A stretch of 64,000 nt of DNA from Campylorhamphus procurvoides (Eukaryota > Chordata > Aves > Passeriformes > Dendrocolaptidae). The notes under the pieces were generated by a model. The model had not been told where the DNA came from, searched no databases, and saw only the letters and a program-made list of their open reading frames with translations. The position numbers and the translations under genes are program-made. Below are positions 51,901-61,430 of the stretch, in pieces. Position 1 is the stretch's first letter. Each line of letters begins with the position of its first letter. The DNA is taken from the NCBI GenBank assembly GCA_013396655.1, contig WBMV01000126.1:186001-250000 (forward strand). The letters are read 5' to 3'.

Positions 51901-52620
51901 TTTGTGCTCAGTTCCTGTCTACCTACCAGACAGACAGGAAGAGACGAAGAAACCTCAATCTAATTAAGACAGGAAAACTACAAGTTGAAACCTGTATAAA
52001 GACTGAATATCCTTTATTTCCATCTGCTGTTCAAATAATTACAACATAGTTTTGGTTAAAAAATTACATCCTATTTTTTCAAATCCATCATTTTATTAAA
52101 ACATATAGTGATAGACACAGTGTTCCTGATGATTATAAATCTTAAATCACCAAAAAATCTTCACATTATAGTTACATACCCTACAACTTCCAATGCAAAT
52201 TGGAAATCTAGTTAAGGTAAAATTTTCAAGAGTACTTCCATGATTTCCATTTTCAGAAGTGACTGAACTCTTGTATCACTGAGAACTTTCAAAAAAATGA
52301 CCAGTATCTTATAAAATAATAAAAATACTTCTTTGCATAGTATGTTTTTCAAAATGCTGATGGAATCCAATGACATTTTCCCTTTTAATTTTCTCTAGCT
52401 GGTTTAATAATCTGGAATCACTGAATGTCTGCTTCTGGGTCCTGTCAGTGACAAGAGACCAAGCTGCACAAAGCACTGTTTTCATCTCTTATGACATATA
52501 TGTGCTTACACAGATCTATACTATTCACAAATGTATAAAAGGTATTACGAACCTGACGTCTTCAGAAAATCCTTAATATCTTCTTTTAGTGATTCCAGCT
52601 TAATTTCTGGTTTGTGTAGG
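15907..52620 (-). CDS. TBC1D19: TBC1D19, TBC1 domain family member 19 (exons 2-21 of 21; exon 1 not readable)
   Basis: Twenty exons joined on the minus strand give 1,477 nt, ending in TGA, that encode 491 residues without a frameshift. I recognised the protein from segments such as RISFKWMVRAFSGYLATDQL, NLRNPNYENG and LAEQDSAAAQQY, which match TBC1D19 as I remember it. Numbering assumes 35 residues from exon 1, giving 526 in total, the mammalian length. Residues 36-235 form the poorly understood N-terminal half. The TBC domain begins near residue 251 (GCPTALRADLW) and runs to about 480. TBC proteins usually stimulate GTP hydrolysis by Rab GTPases on membranes. Here the arginine-finger position reads IYKDVKLT (Leu301) and the glutamine-finger position reads IPFHGF (His367), so ordinary dual-finger catalysis is doubtful. 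The Rab partner is unknown to me. Exons are 33-113 nt and introns 477 nt to about 9.7 kb. No other gene overlaps it. Confidence 0.96.
16998..17068 (-). CDS. TBC1D19: TBC1D19 exon 20
   Basis: Finishes Val479 and encodes residues 480-502 (LAAAVFAFRAVNLMEVTSLA, then AAE). The acceptor is TTTCAG and the donor GTAAGG. This is the alanine-rich helix at the end of the TBC domain. Confidence 0.96.
17858..17973 (-). CDS. TBC1D19: TBC1D19 exon 19
   Basis: Finishes Pro440, encodes LRISFKWMVRAFSGYLATDQ and then LLLLWDRILGYNSLEILA (441-478), and gives one base of Val479. The LLLLWDRIL block is a hallmark of TBC domains. The acceptor is TGCAG and the donor GTAATA. Confidence 0.97.
18156..18229. promoter_or_regulatory. 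Paired inverted repeats in intron 18, candidate conserved non-coding element
   Basis: TTAGCAC (18,156-18,162) pairs with GTGCTAA (18,176-18,182). Shortly after, AATCAC (18,212-18,217) pairs with GTGATT (18,224-18,229). The surroundings contain ATTA-type cores and few low-complexity bases. Regulatory function is a guess from texture alone. Confidence 0.35.
18684..18775 (-). CDS. TBC1D19: TBC1D19 exon 18
   Basis: Encodes residues 410-439 (GIVSLCLLFETLLQTHLPQL, then FYHLREIGAQ) plus two bases of Pro440. The acceptor is TTTAG and the donor GTAAGT. The L-x-L-FE-x2-L pattern fits the helical second half of the TBC fold. Confidence 0.95.
19992..20101 (-). CDS. TBC1D19: TBC1D19 exon 17
   Basis: Finishes Val373 and encodes residues 374-409 (APLCFLYHEPSKLYQIFREM, then YVRFFFRLHSISSHPS). 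The acceptor is TTTCAG and the donor GTAAGT. The residues are typical of the mid-TBC helices and almost unchanged from the mammalian protein. Confidence 0.96.
21030..21110. repeat. AT-rich alternating ACATAT/TATATG simple repeat
   Basis: Imperfect repeats of ACATATG and TATACATAT with several local palindromes (CATATG occurs more than once). It lies in intron 16. A short pure (AT)n run occurs separately at about 60,619-60,630. Confidence 0.7.
22443..22475 (-). CDS. TBC1D19: TBC1D19 exon 16 (degenerate glutamine-finger motif)
   Basis: The shortest coding exon, at 33 nt. It finishes Gly362, encodes VIPFHGFSMY (363-372) and begins Val373. In active TBC domains this place reads Y-x-Q-G-h; here it is P-F-H-G-F, with His367 at the glutamine position. 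The acceptor is TGTAG and the donor GTAAGT. Confidence 0.92.
23705..23749 (-). CDS. TBC1D19: TBC1D19 exon 15
   Basis: 45 nt completing Gly347, then KLGMEEYAVFYPPN (348-361), then one base of Gly362. The acceptor is CACAG and the donor GTATGA. It holds the segment just before the glutamine-finger motif. Confidence 0.94.
26037..26121 (-). CDS. TBC1D19: TBC1D19 exon 14
   Basis: Encodes residues 319-346 (VLLCFSRDTSVLEHFTYSSA, then TPPKSYIQ) and one base of Gly347. It is the most diverged exon against my memory of the mammalian protein (SHFAFNSASPPKSYIR). The donor GTAAAA is weaker than average; the acceptor is TACAG. Confidence 0.93.
26122..29958 (-). other. TBC1D19: TBC1D19 intron 13
   Basis: A 3.8-kb AT-rich intron without recognised repeats. 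A 6-nt segment flanked by splice-like sites at 26,794-26,799 is discussed among the rejected items. Confidence 0.75.
29959..30021 (-). CDS. TBC1D19: TBC1D19 exon 13 (degenerate arginine-finger motif)
   Basis: 21 codons in phase 0/0 (residues 298-318), starting DVKLTASNDDYYFVFEDYLY. Across the exon 12/13 junction the canonical I-x-x-D-x-x-R-T reads I-Y-K-D-V-K-L-T, so leucine sits where the catalytic arginine should be. The acceptor is TACAG and the donor GTATGT. Confidence 0.95.
30499..30573 (-). CDS. TBC1D19: TBC1D19 exon 12
   Basis: 25 codons in phase 0/0 (residues 273-297), reading DILYYEQLKSNVIQHNLLVD and then SLIYK. This is the helix before the arginine-finger motif, which is split by intron 12. 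The acceptor is TTTTAG and the donor GTAAGT. Confidence 0.95.
30767..30901 (-). mobile_element. tRNA-Ile/CR1 hybrid SINE (TguSINE1-like)
   Basis: On the minus strand the first part is a tRNA-Ile-like head. It has TCAGTTGGCCAGAGC (box A side), an anticodon arm TGGTG-CTAATAG-CACCA with a fully paired stem and anticodon AAT, and a box B GGTTCAATCC. A short linker leads into a CR1 3' tail (GGGTCCCTTCCAACTCA). This architecture matches the passerine SINE known as TguSINE1. It lies in intron 11, about 190 bp upstream of exon 12, in gene orientation. Target-site duplications are not clear. Confidence 0.82.
32117..32210. repeat. A-rich low-complexity tract
   Basis: Roughly 95 bases of A-rich sequence broken by C (CAAAAAACAAAAAAAAC type). 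Similar tracts occur at 16,478-16,515 and 50,518-50,560. On the opposite strand T-rich ones lie at 54,573-54,615, 58,755-58,797 and 63,868-63,928. Confidence 0.75.
32232..32279 (+). mobile_element. Short CR1 3'-terminal fragment
   Basis: AATGACCTTTGAGGACGCTT and CCAACTCAAACCATCTATGA, followed by TTCTAAG, correspond to the CR1 terminus in plus orientation. It lies in intron 11 next to an A-rich tract at about 32,117-32,210. Confidence 0.78.
36185..36297 (-). CDS. TBC1D19: TBC1D19 exon 11 (start of the TBC domain)
   Basis: Encodes the end of Val235 and residues 236-272. It begins LAEQDSAAAQQYVRQG and continues with CPTALRADLWALILNISNQ. The G-x-P-x3-LR-x2-LW pattern is the usual first motif of TBC domains, so the domain starts here. 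The acceptor is TACAG and the donor GTAAGG. Confidence 0.97.
38717..38755 (-). CDS. TBC1D19: TBC1D19 exon 10
   Basis: A short 39-nt exon encoding Glu222, FFENEHVRVGQK (223-234) and the first base of Val235. The acceptor is TTCTAG and the donor GTATGG. It links the N-terminal half to the segment just ahead of the TBC domain. Confidence 0.93.
39560..39632 (-). CDS. TBC1D19: TBC1D19 exon 9
   Basis: Encodes residues 198-221 (KEDFSELGLNIGQLGIDDSA, then QVPP) and one base of Glu222. The acceptor is TTCAG and the donor GTAAGC. As I remember it, the mammalian protein has KECFVELGL at the start, so the exon beginning has diverged slightly. Confidence 0.94.
40499..40609 (-). CDS. TBC1D19: TBC1D19 exon 8
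   Basis: 37 codons in phase 0/0 (residues 161-197), reading VLMNLRNPNYENG at the start and HLGLIQVPLKVKDISEL at the end. The acceptor is TTTAAG and the donor is a consensus GTAAGT. Confidence 0.96.
42603..42649 (-). CDS. TBC1D19: TBC1D19 exon 7
   Basis: Finishes Asp145 and encodes LSLFRPVYAPKDFLE (146-160). The acceptor is TTTCAG and the donor GTAAGC. Confidence 0.95.
42877..42912 (+). mobile_element. Very short CR1 3'-terminal fragment
   Basis: TTTAAGGTCCCTTCCAAGCC followed by AAACCATTCCATAA is the CR1 terminal segment with a decayed end repeat. It lies in intron 6, about 230 bp upstream of exon 7, antisense to the gene. Confidence 0.72.
43578..43641 (-). CDS. TBC1D19: TBC1D19 exon 6
   Basis: Encodes residues 124-144 (RPASEQKELLNKWNEMGTDE, then P) plus the first base of Asp145. 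The acceptor is TTTCAG and the donor GTAAGG. The residues look nearly identical to the mammalian protein. Confidence 0.96.
44537..44611 (-). CDS. TBC1D19: TBC1D19 exon 5
   Basis: Exactly 25 codons in phase 0/0 (residues 99-123), starting GSWEKRILKSLNSMCTEL. The acceptor is TTTTAG and the donor GTAATG. Being a multiple of three, it could be skipped without a frameshift. Confidence 0.95.
45728..46362 (-). mobile_element. CR1 LINE fragment (3' part of ORF2 and 3' flank)
   Basis: The minus strand encodes a decayed but recognisable C-terminal part of CR1 ORF2, with peptides such as MSEQCAAVAKK, VTSREKEVIIPLY and SHLEYC. The plus strand shows familiar antisense CR1 phrases (AAGGTCTCCCCTAAGCC, GATCATCTTTGTGGACC). 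It is truncated at the 5' end and cannot encode an active enzyme. It is in gene orientation in intron 4. Confidence 0.88.
46971..46993 (-). mobile_element. Inverted CR1 3'-terminal scrap abutting a plus-strand CR1
   Basis: TCATAGAATCATAGAATGG is the reverse complement of the CR1 terminal repeat, so its 3' end points left. It directly adjoins the 5' end of the plus-strand CR1 fragment that follows. Confidence 0.7.
46994..47317 (+). mobile_element. CR1 LINE 3' fragment
   Basis: About 320 bp of the 3' end of CR1 in plus orientation, including GAAGAAATTCTTTACTGTGA, GTGTTCAAGGCCAGGCTGGA and the terminal AAGGTCCCTTCCAGCTCAAA. It ends in a decayed form of the ATTCTATGA repeat. It is antisense to TBC1D19 in intron 4. 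Confidence 0.9.
48281..48752 (+). mobile_element. Solo LTR of an avian ERVL-type endogenous retrovirus
   Basis: The stretch starts GGCTGGGATGGAGTTAG and ends near GGGTTAACCCACCCC. I recognise the overall pattern as a common songbird LTR: CATAGTAGTTGGTATGGAGC, then a GGGATATTCCA block, then CCAATGGGAAGTAGTGAAT, then the AAACTGTCTTAATAA polyadenylation area. No internal retroviral sequence flanks it, so it is a solo LTR. It appears shortened in the middle, has no obvious target duplication, and sits antisense to TBC1D19 in intron 4. The exact family name is uncertain. Confidence 0.75.
49894..49969 (-). CDS. TBC1D19: TBC1D19 exon 4
   Basis: Encodes the end of Val73 and residues 74-98, including HPAAPPEHIKEPLAYMRKAQ, a proline-rich stretch well kept relative to the mammalian protein. 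The acceptor is TTTAAG. The donor is CAG|GTTGGT, weaker than the GTAAGT type at most other exons. It precedes the 5.3-kb intron that holds most of the mobile-element sequence. Confidence 0.95.
51760..51805 (-). CDS. TBC1D19: TBC1D19 exon 3
   Basis: Completes Gly58, encodes WEKKLQNAVYSELN (59-72) and gives two bases of Val73. Two donors overlap here; the strong GTGAGT two bases further in is the one that keeps frame with exon 4. The acceptor is ACAG. Confidence 0.93.
52553..52620 (-). CDS. TBC1D19: TBC1D19 exon 2
   Basis: Encodes residues 36-57 (starts LHKPEIKLESL) plus the first base of Gly58. The first base finishes a serine codon begun in exon 1, so intron 1 is phase 2. The acceptor is TTAG and the donor GTTCGT. 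This is the first readable coding exon, about 9.7 kb downstream of the CpG island. Confidence 0.93.
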
Positions 52621-55600
52621 CTAACCTATTATGAAAAATAAATTAATAAGCATCAAGCACCAAAGAGAAAGTAAATAGCATGATTTAAGTTATGAAGTAA
52701 GACATATACATGTGTAACTTAGGGTTACACACAAAGCAAACTGCTTCCTTGAGCAATGGTAATTGTGGCCAAAAAAAAATCAGTCAACTTTTTTCTCACT
52801 GAGTGCCTCTGTCTTTTACCTCACTGCTAAAAGCTGCATGTGGGGAAGAAGAGAAGAAAAGAGCAGTATGCAGTGACATGTAAGTTTAATAGTCTAAGTA
52901 CTCCACATACTTAGCACAAATGCTGCACTATACACACTAAAGAATTGGTCATAAATACTCGTAAAAAACTAGAAGCCACTCACTGTATTTTACCTGACTC
53001 AAAGTGAAAACATGCCATAAATTCTCACTTAACCTCCCACAATTCACCTCTTTCAGGTATGTAATTTTCAAACCAAAAAATCCCAGCCAAAAAATGTGTA
53101 ACAAACATTCCCCACGGCAGCTGTGACTACTGGGTATGTATGGCCTCTTGTAATGAAATGCACTCAACACAATTAGGCACCAACCAGCTTTATAACCATA
53201 CCATGTCACTACCACACAGATGGTGTTGCAGATTTTTCAGCCACTGCAGGACCAGTTGCTATAGCATCTCCTTCTTCTACAGCTAGACCAAGAGGAGCAA
53301 ACAAATACACAACAAAGGTCCAAGAGGACAACAAGCAGAAACTCAGAAGATCCTTTAAAGTGACTTCTAATACATATTTTTCTGAGCATGGAATGTGGCA
53401 ATAGTTGATTAACATTGGTTAATAAAGCTAGAGGTTTAGAAAAAAAACCAGCAATCCTGGCTGCTAACTTGTACACTGGCTTGTGCAGTTTGCCAGCCCT
53501 AACCGCACTGCAGACTGCACGGCAAGCTTTAGGTCCATCACACACACCTAAAACTCCACAATCCTATCATTTGCCTCACAATTTACACACTGAAAGTTGT
53601 GTTTCTGTGCTACACAGCTTGCTGGAAAAGCTGGTCTAGGTGAATATACAATGCAGAATTTTAAGGAAACCTTTCCATTTACCCTAGCTGAAAAGAGGAA
53701 TGGCCAATAATGCAGAGACTGACAGCACCAACGTTTCTGCTCGTATTTCAAGTCACCTTGCAATTATAGGTATGGAAGGCTTTTATACTTGGTTTATTGG
53801 CAGCAACAGCAAAGAGAATGTAAGCATACTTTCTGAGAAAGAAAGGTCATCATAAGCACAGACCATAATGTATGGTAAGTTGCATGACTCTCATGTCAAA
53901 TGACAAACACATATTCCATTCAGCACAATGGTAAAAGCTGGCAAGGGATCACTGCTAAGGTCAGGGAAACAAAGATTTTCATGGGAGTTCTTGAGAAGCT
54001 CAGAAAATACTTGTTTAACCAACAGCCTCAAGGAGTATTTTGTGAAGGATTCCTCTTGAACCTACTTTAATGGAAAGTTCATTGTTCATTTTGAACCAAT
54101 CTATGTCAGGCTGAGGTTTTTTTCTGCAACAAGGCAGCAGTTTTGTACCTCTCCTGTAGGAATTTTACATAAAGTAATACACATCAAGCTGTGCAGATTT
54201 TGCAGTAGTGTTCCTCAGAAGTTTTTTGTGCACCCTTTTGTAAATGTTCAACTTTATCTTCTGGGTTTAATATGGCTAATTTTAATCTCAATGTCCATGG
54301 AGCACTTACCTGTCAGGCCTGGTACATACGTTTTTTAGATATGCAAAAATAACTCTTACAAATACAACTCATTGGCAGGTAATGAATCATACACACAAAA
54401 AAACCCACTTCTGTACAATCTACTAAAAAGTAGGTTAATTGTCTTGACACTGTAAACAGTGTGAGAAATTACAGAAATGCAATTGGAATAGTATTTTAAT
54501 TCTCTGCTGTTCACATATCTCTGCACTCTTGGCTTATTAAGGAAAGTCTGACACTCCTATTTACAACTCTCAGGGGTTTTTTGGGTTTTTGTGGTTTTTG
54601 TTGCGGTTTTTTTTGTAGATTCACTGAAATTCTTGAAATTGATACAGCATTTTGCTTTAGAGGGGATAAAGGAGTTCAGGCCACAAACTACTTCCCTGTC
54701 AGGCCAAAAGAACAAAAGAGATCTTTCTTGTAAACCACTGTTACCAACCGAACCTGTTCCCCAGATGCAGAACGGAACACAAGTGACTCTCCTGTATGCA
54801 GCAGGACGGCAGTCAAAAAGGAAGCAGGACAGCACATTTCCAAGGATTACATTAGTGCATTAATTTCCACAAGTTACCTTCACCTCTTCGTGTTCATTTA
54901 TTGAGTCAAGTTCTATTTCATTATTCCTAGTCAGCTGCAGCTGCAGCAAATATTCTTAGACTCATCTTTAATTTATCAAAACATCTGTCTTTAGCCTCTT
55001 TCTTGTGTCCTTCTCTTGGCTGAAAAATGCTCTGCTGCATCAAATTTTCATATAAGAAATATGAAACTTCCACCCCAAATTACTGGGGCAATTGTTTCCA
55101 CTATTCCCAATGGAGGACTCAATTGCCAAAATCGCCTTCCATTTACACTTTCCCTTTTGTTTACTTCTGTATTGCCTTCAATACATTCCTAAGTGCTAAG
55201 CGGAGCAAGAGAGCCACTGAAACTGTTAGGGGCTCATTGCCCACTGGATTCGGGCAAACAGATCAGATTTCAAAACAGCAATTAGATACCTGAAAGGTGA
55301 GAATCTGGCAGACAGTCCAGCTAGCAGCTGCAGCTCTCACACAGAAGAACATACCCTACCTCTGTATAACAGAACCCGGGAAAATACTTTTGGTAAATGA
55401 AATTTCTTCAGAACTGCTTTGCTATAACAACAATCTGGTGCCTCTTTGGAATTTCTATGGGTGTTTATGGGAACTAAATTGAGGAATAAAGGGGACTTAG
55501 CAGGGTTAATGTTCCAAAATTACAGGACCAGGTCTCCCACATAATTTTATTTTTCCTTTGGACTAAATAATGTAACTTATTTCTGTGTTGTACTATGTCG

Positions 55601-58600
55601 CAAAACACATTTAGGTGTTTACGTTTTAGGTAAGGTTGGTTTGTTTTAAACTGCTTGGTACAACATACTGCCTAAGTCTCACTTGCATTTTCATCCTCTA
55701 TGAGTTTTTGGTAGAATGAAAAATTAGTTGACAAAACTTTAGTTATATAAAAAGCATTACTACAATTTTACACAGATAAAAATGCCTGGCTAGGGCTTAT
55801 TGGGAAAAAAAAACACCTTGATGAGATTTGTACTGATGAACTGAAATCATTTCCTGCATGATCAAAATGCAGCACACACCCAGGTAGAACTACAGACTCC
55901 AATTTCAATACACACATCTTGATGAAAGAGTATCTTACTTCTAGAAGAAAAATGATATTTGGTACTATAAGGAGACTATTGCAAGCAGGGTAAAAGACAG
56001 CGAGCACTACAGCGGAATAACCCACAAAGGCAAAGGGTGGCAGCCAGAGCAGGGGAAAAGGCCACAATATTCAGAGACTGAGTCACGCCAACACAGGGTC
56101 CTGAAAGGAAACAGGGATGAATGTAGCACATTCCAGCAAGAAATAACAAAATTATTTTTAATAAATTTTAATATCTAACAGTTTCCTTTCCCATAAAACT
56201 AGCATTGTGCACAATCTTATGGATAGGGTACTGGAGTCCAGGTGTTGAGTGTCCCTGTTCTTGCAAATAAAGAAGCAAATGGCTGTTAGACATTCCCTCA
56301 AAAAACAAGCTATCATTAGAGGATTTGTTGGCACCCTCTGTTCTTCAGCTGTACAGAACAGTAGGAGAGTTTGGGGACTTTCAAAATTTTGCCAAACTTT
56401 CTGGTAGCTAAGGTACCGCTAACAATCTTTTGTGTCCACCTTCTTTGGCTTCAATTTTGGTAAGGTATCCTTCTGAGATCTGGGCATTCCCCATCACAAG
56501 TGATACCCTAAATGTACACTCTCCATGCCTGGATGACAAGATGGAAGAAAATCGAGACACTCAACACTGATATGGCTGAAAGCAAGCAAAAGGACAGCAC
56601 AGCACTAGGATAAAAAAGTTGGTCAGTGGAATAAACTGATTCATGGAGCAACAGATCAATCTATTTGCAAATTAGCATCTAAATTTGGAAATGGCATTCA
56701 GTCATCATAACTGGAGCAGCACTGATCATGCAAGAGGACAGACAACCCATCAACCACAGCACTCAAAGAAGTAAAGGAAAATTAAACTAGAGAACCAGTA
56801 ACATACAAAAAAGAGGAGGCTTGACAGAACAAAGTGTTCCAGCATAACTCCTGTGTTAAACTATTTCTTTTCTCAACAAGAATAAACACTGCAGAGAAGT
56901 GATCCAACTATACTGAAATGTGGAACTGTATCAGGTGAACACATATTTTTATCCTGGGGCAAACAGTTCTGCAAATAACTTTCCACAGTCTAAATATTTT
57001 TACAGGCTATCCACCACAATTTCTCTTCAAAGCCTTTTTGGTTTAGATAAGCATGTACCCTCTCAAAGCATTTATTACTGTTCATTATGATTTTGCACAA
57101 GTGCACAATGTTTTTCACTTTTATTGCTATTATTTCACAAATTACAATAAAATATATATAATAAAACTCCCCAAATATAGTCTAACTTTAGCAGAAGTAA
57201 ATTCAATGAAATCTAATAAATATTCGCTTTTGCTTATGTACTCCATTCTGCCATAACTGGACCTTAACAAGATCAAGCTGACTTGGCAAAAACCACTTCA
57301 AGTACAACCACAAAAATTTTAATATAAACACTCCCCAAAAATTTTAAAATCCTATAATTTTAAGGAAGAGATTTTGGTTTCGGTTTATACATTTCTGAAA
57401 CAGAAAGAATAATCATTGTATAATAATGAGCCTACCTAAACAAATTTCAGTAAGTGCAAAACCCTGATTACACTGACAATTTTCCACGCCTTCTACATTT
57501 CTACAATTACACTAAGGGAAAAAAATAATGAACTTTCTTATACAAGTAAAAATAATCTAGCAGTTGAAACAGAGAGCTTCAATTAGCCTACAGGAGTAAA
57601 CAACTTCAAATGTTACGCTGTGCTACAAGATATGCAAGGTATATTTCAATAATGTAATTTTGATGTTTTAATGAATTTTCTAGGTTTTATTTGAGGATAA
57701 ATTACTGAAAATCAAATACACACACAAGGTAAAAAATAGAATCCACATTACTAAAAAAGTAATACTCAGCCAATCAAGCTTGCATTGGTTCTGAACTGCA
57801 TTATCTGCTCAATGTTTACTCAACTGTACTCCATTTAAAATTCACTGTACTGCAAATGTTACTGCTGAACTATTTAAAACAAAGTACAAGCTCTATCAGG
57901 AGGGGATTGTAAATCCTTTGCTAAATACAATGCATGAAAATTAATCATTAATTATCTCTGATGACTCATGACCCTATACATTTATTTGCTAATTTTTATT
58001 AAATAAATGCTACATTGCACAGAAACATTCTCCTCCTTAATTTGATCTTTTATTTAAGTTGGGATCAGTATCAATTTCTTTTTTTTTTAACTACTGGAGA
58101 AAAATGCCATGAAAACAATACCCTCAGATATCCTGCAAGCCATTCACTCTAGATAAATGAATCTGTTTGCCTGTACTCCCTTTCGAAGCACACAGCCGGG
58201 CACTACTCCAGCAGCAATGTTCCTTGTGCTCCCAAAGCAAGCTCCCCTTCTCCTTTGCGCCATCTGAAGTCCTGTGCAGACTCTAACCTCTCACTTAGAT
58301 TAATATTGTCTTTAAACCTTTCTGGTTCCATGACAGGTCTGCTGAAAGAATGACGGCAGAGTCCTTTCCTCCAGACAATGATTCTGACCATGATATCTCC
58401 TCTCCACACCTTCTTCATACCTTCAGGTACCGCCTAAAATCTGTTCTCACTCTGAAACTATAGTGAGGGTAGGATAGGGTGCCAGGGCTCATTCTTACGC
58501 TTATGTTACCACTTTTAGCCCACTTTGACAGCCCTTACCGGACTTTTCTACAGGTTCTCCATCAAGTTGTCCTACTACAGACATACCTACAAGAGACAGA

Positions 58601-58833
58601 ACCGAGAGCATTGACACACACAATGCCCAGAGGGACTCCTTGCAATGTGAGTCTTTCATATTCAATTTAAAACTTAATTTAGAACCTTTATATTTCATTT
58701 TATTGTCATATCCTCTTTTAGAAAAGTTCTTTAGGAATAAACTTCTGAGGTTTTTGTTTGTTGGTTGGTTTTTATGAGGGTTTTTTTTTTTCTTTTTACT
58801 TATTTGCCCCTGGCCAGCAGAGGTTCTGGGCAA

Positions 58834-58901
58834 TGCTGAGTCAGATTGGTTTCTATTAGAGGCGAGCAAAAATGAAGATTGATTAATCTTAATTGATTAA
58901 T
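58834..58901. promoter_or_regulatory. Candidate intronic regulatory cluster (MARE/AP-1 plus two TTGATTAAT copies)
   Basis: TGCTGAGTCA at 58,834-58,843 fits the MAF/NF-E2 element. TTGATTAAT occurs at 58,879-58,887 and again at 58,893-58,901, exactly 14 bp apart, and resembles a PBX/HOX-type site. A CCAGCAGAGG half-match to a CTCF core lies just before at about 58,814. Binding is not demonstrated. Confidence 0.3.
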
Positions 58902-61099
58902 AAAGCCTGGCCTATTTCAAACATGATGAAAAACAAAGTTTCTGAATTGTCTTCAAATGAAAACATACTAAAAATGTAGCACCTTTTTCATGCCTCTGAA
59001 CTGTTCCATTTTCATTGTCAGTTCACTGACAGATTCTCCCTAAAGCAAAACTCTAGTAAGATTACACAAAATAATTTGTTTTAAAACTACATTTTGTCAT
59101 TGAAGATGTCAGTGTCTCCGTTTCTCTAATTACCTCTAATTCGAATCTTAAAGACATTTACAATTCAGAAAGACAAGAGAAAAATTAAAACAAAAGCAAA
59201 CAAGTTTGGTTACAAGCTTGCACAGTGGAGTTGCACCTGGGAAACCAAGATGAGATTTCTCCTCTATTAGCCCACTAACCCAAGCAGCAATTCTACCTGT
59301 TGAAAAGTTACTATCTAACATTTTGGCTCTTAGTTATTCTTTCCTTTCAAACACACTAATAAACATGCTCAGAAGAAACTCCAAAGCAAACAACAGACAC
59401 ATTAACATTCTTTCCTGCATTATTCTCTCTGTATTAACTGCAAGAACTCGACCTACAAAAATCAACCTAACATTTTTTTTTACCAAATCATCACTAACAA
59501 GCATATGACCCTACCTCTACTTTAGTCCCTGGGACAAAAATGTGATTAACTTGGTAAAGCTGTGACAGCAAATCATTTGGTGCCCAGGCCAAAGTTATTT
59601 CAAAGAGATTGTGTATCACAGCCCCTGACACAAGCTCAGGCTCCCAGTGACAGCCAAGCATTGCACTGGTGTGATCAGTTCATAACCACAGGGCTACTCC
59701 ATCACCTCTCACAAATAACGTCAGGATGTCGTGTTTTCCCCAAAATTCTATTAACTCATGAATGAAACTGTTCATTTTAAGCTCTCCTTCCTAGACAATA
59801 AGAGATGAATTTACAAAACTTAGTTTTTGTTAATAGTTAAAATACTGTTTGTGAGACTGCATGACCTCTCAGAATTTCAGGCAGTGTTACAATGGACCTC
59901 GTGATCTATTCTGACTCTCATGTTTTCAGAGAGGGTAAATATTTCTGAGGAACAAGTATCAGCAACATCATTTTCTACACCAACAGATGAAGAGGAATAT
60001 AAGAGTAAAATATAACTGCAATATAAATATCCAAAACAGTAAATTTCATTCTGATGCACTGCTTCCAAAGACTTCTCAAAATATAGGATGTGTCTCCCAA
60101 AACAGATTAAAATTGCCTAAAAAGGGACCACCCATAGTTCACAACTGCAACTGGTGCAGACCAAGCACTGCTAACCAGCGGACAAAAAAAACTACCACAT
60201 CCTATCAATAAACCAGAGTTCAGGTGTGCTGCATAGCAGTAGCAAAGATTTCATATTTAACAATGCAATTTTAAAAATACCCCTTGTAATGGGAGGGAAA
60301 TCAAGCATTAATTTAATACAGAGTAAAGTAAAATTCAGAAACCTTCACAATTCTGTACAGCTGCTAAGGGATGGACAAGAGAGAAGTCACCCATTGATGC
60401 GACCTTTGCACTTGCACAGAACAGCAGTAATATGACCATCCAAGCATTATAAAGAAAACAAATCTTCCATACATAAATGAACACAAATTCATGCAAGGTC
60501 AATATAAAAACCTCCGTATCAGGAGAGCATACAGATTCCTGACAAACACGGTCCTACCAATTTAATTTGGCCCTACTGATTTAAACTACAAGCTCCAAAA
60601 GGAAATTAATTTCAGAATATATATATATAATAAGCCTTCCAGTCTTTCAGATCACTACACTAAACTACAGCTTTGAATTAATCTTCTCTTACAAACTCTT
60701 CAAACATCTACTCTTAAGAATCAACATGAATATTTGTTGCCCTGTTTATTTTCTTTCCCCTTAGCACTTCATGTGACTAGAATGATCTTCTGACTTAGGT
60801 AAATACGTTTTTTTTGTTCTTTACAAGACATTTGTGAAACAGTGCTCTGCAAAGCTATCATGAGAGGTTTGACTGAGGTCATTACACTACATCTTTATTT
60901 ATTTTATAGTTTATTTTTATGCTTTGATTATACAGATTGTGCTTGTACTGAGCGAATTGATATGCTATCAAGTCAGGAAGGAATTTAGGCATTTCCAGTT
61001 CACTGCCCTTTCAGGCACCAACCATCACCAGGGAAAGGCACTGCTCAGGTCCTCAGTGTCCACCTGTCCAAAACAGCTCTGTAAAACAGCCCCAGCAGC

Positions 61100-61430
61100 A
61101 GCATTTAAACAACCTGCCAAGTCCTGACCACACCAAGCTTGCCCCAGTCTCAAAGCAGATTTGCTAAGTATCAAATGACTGTGAAACCAGGTCTCCCCAG
61201 TGACAGGGATTAAAGAACGTGTGCACATGTGAGTACAGAAAGGTTTTATTGAAGCAGTAGCAGAGTTGTCAGAAGAGAGCCCTGTTCACTGACTATATTG
61301 AGGACAAGGTCTTGAACTTCCCTCTCCACTCCTCATGCCAGGCTGGTTGGGATGTTGAACGCAACACTTAGCAGAACCCAACCTCTAAACTCTTCTGTGA
61401 TTCCAGCCCCCCTCAAGTCATGCACATTTG
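61100..61430 (-). mobile_element. Possible LTR-like remnant in intron 1
   Basis: On the minus strand a CAATAAAACC signal at about 61,250 is followed by TCTGTACTCACATGTGCACA and TTTAATCCCTGTCACTGGGG. That order looks like an LTR R/U5 region. The stretch is also more GC-rich than its surroundings. No clear ends or target duplication are visible and I cannot name a family. Confidence 0.3.

Noticed and set aside
58501..58869. 122-codon minus-strand ORF
   Set aside because: It runs through a T-rich low-complexity tract that yields a lysine run, and shows no motif.
58983..59039. 57-nt exon-like segment on the minus strand in intron 1 (translates to ESVSELTMKMEQFRGMKK)
   Set aside because: Its open frame does not fit the phase-2 intron; in the gene's frame it meets a stop. 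The donor GTGCTA is weak and the peptide is unknown to me. It could at most be a poison exon.
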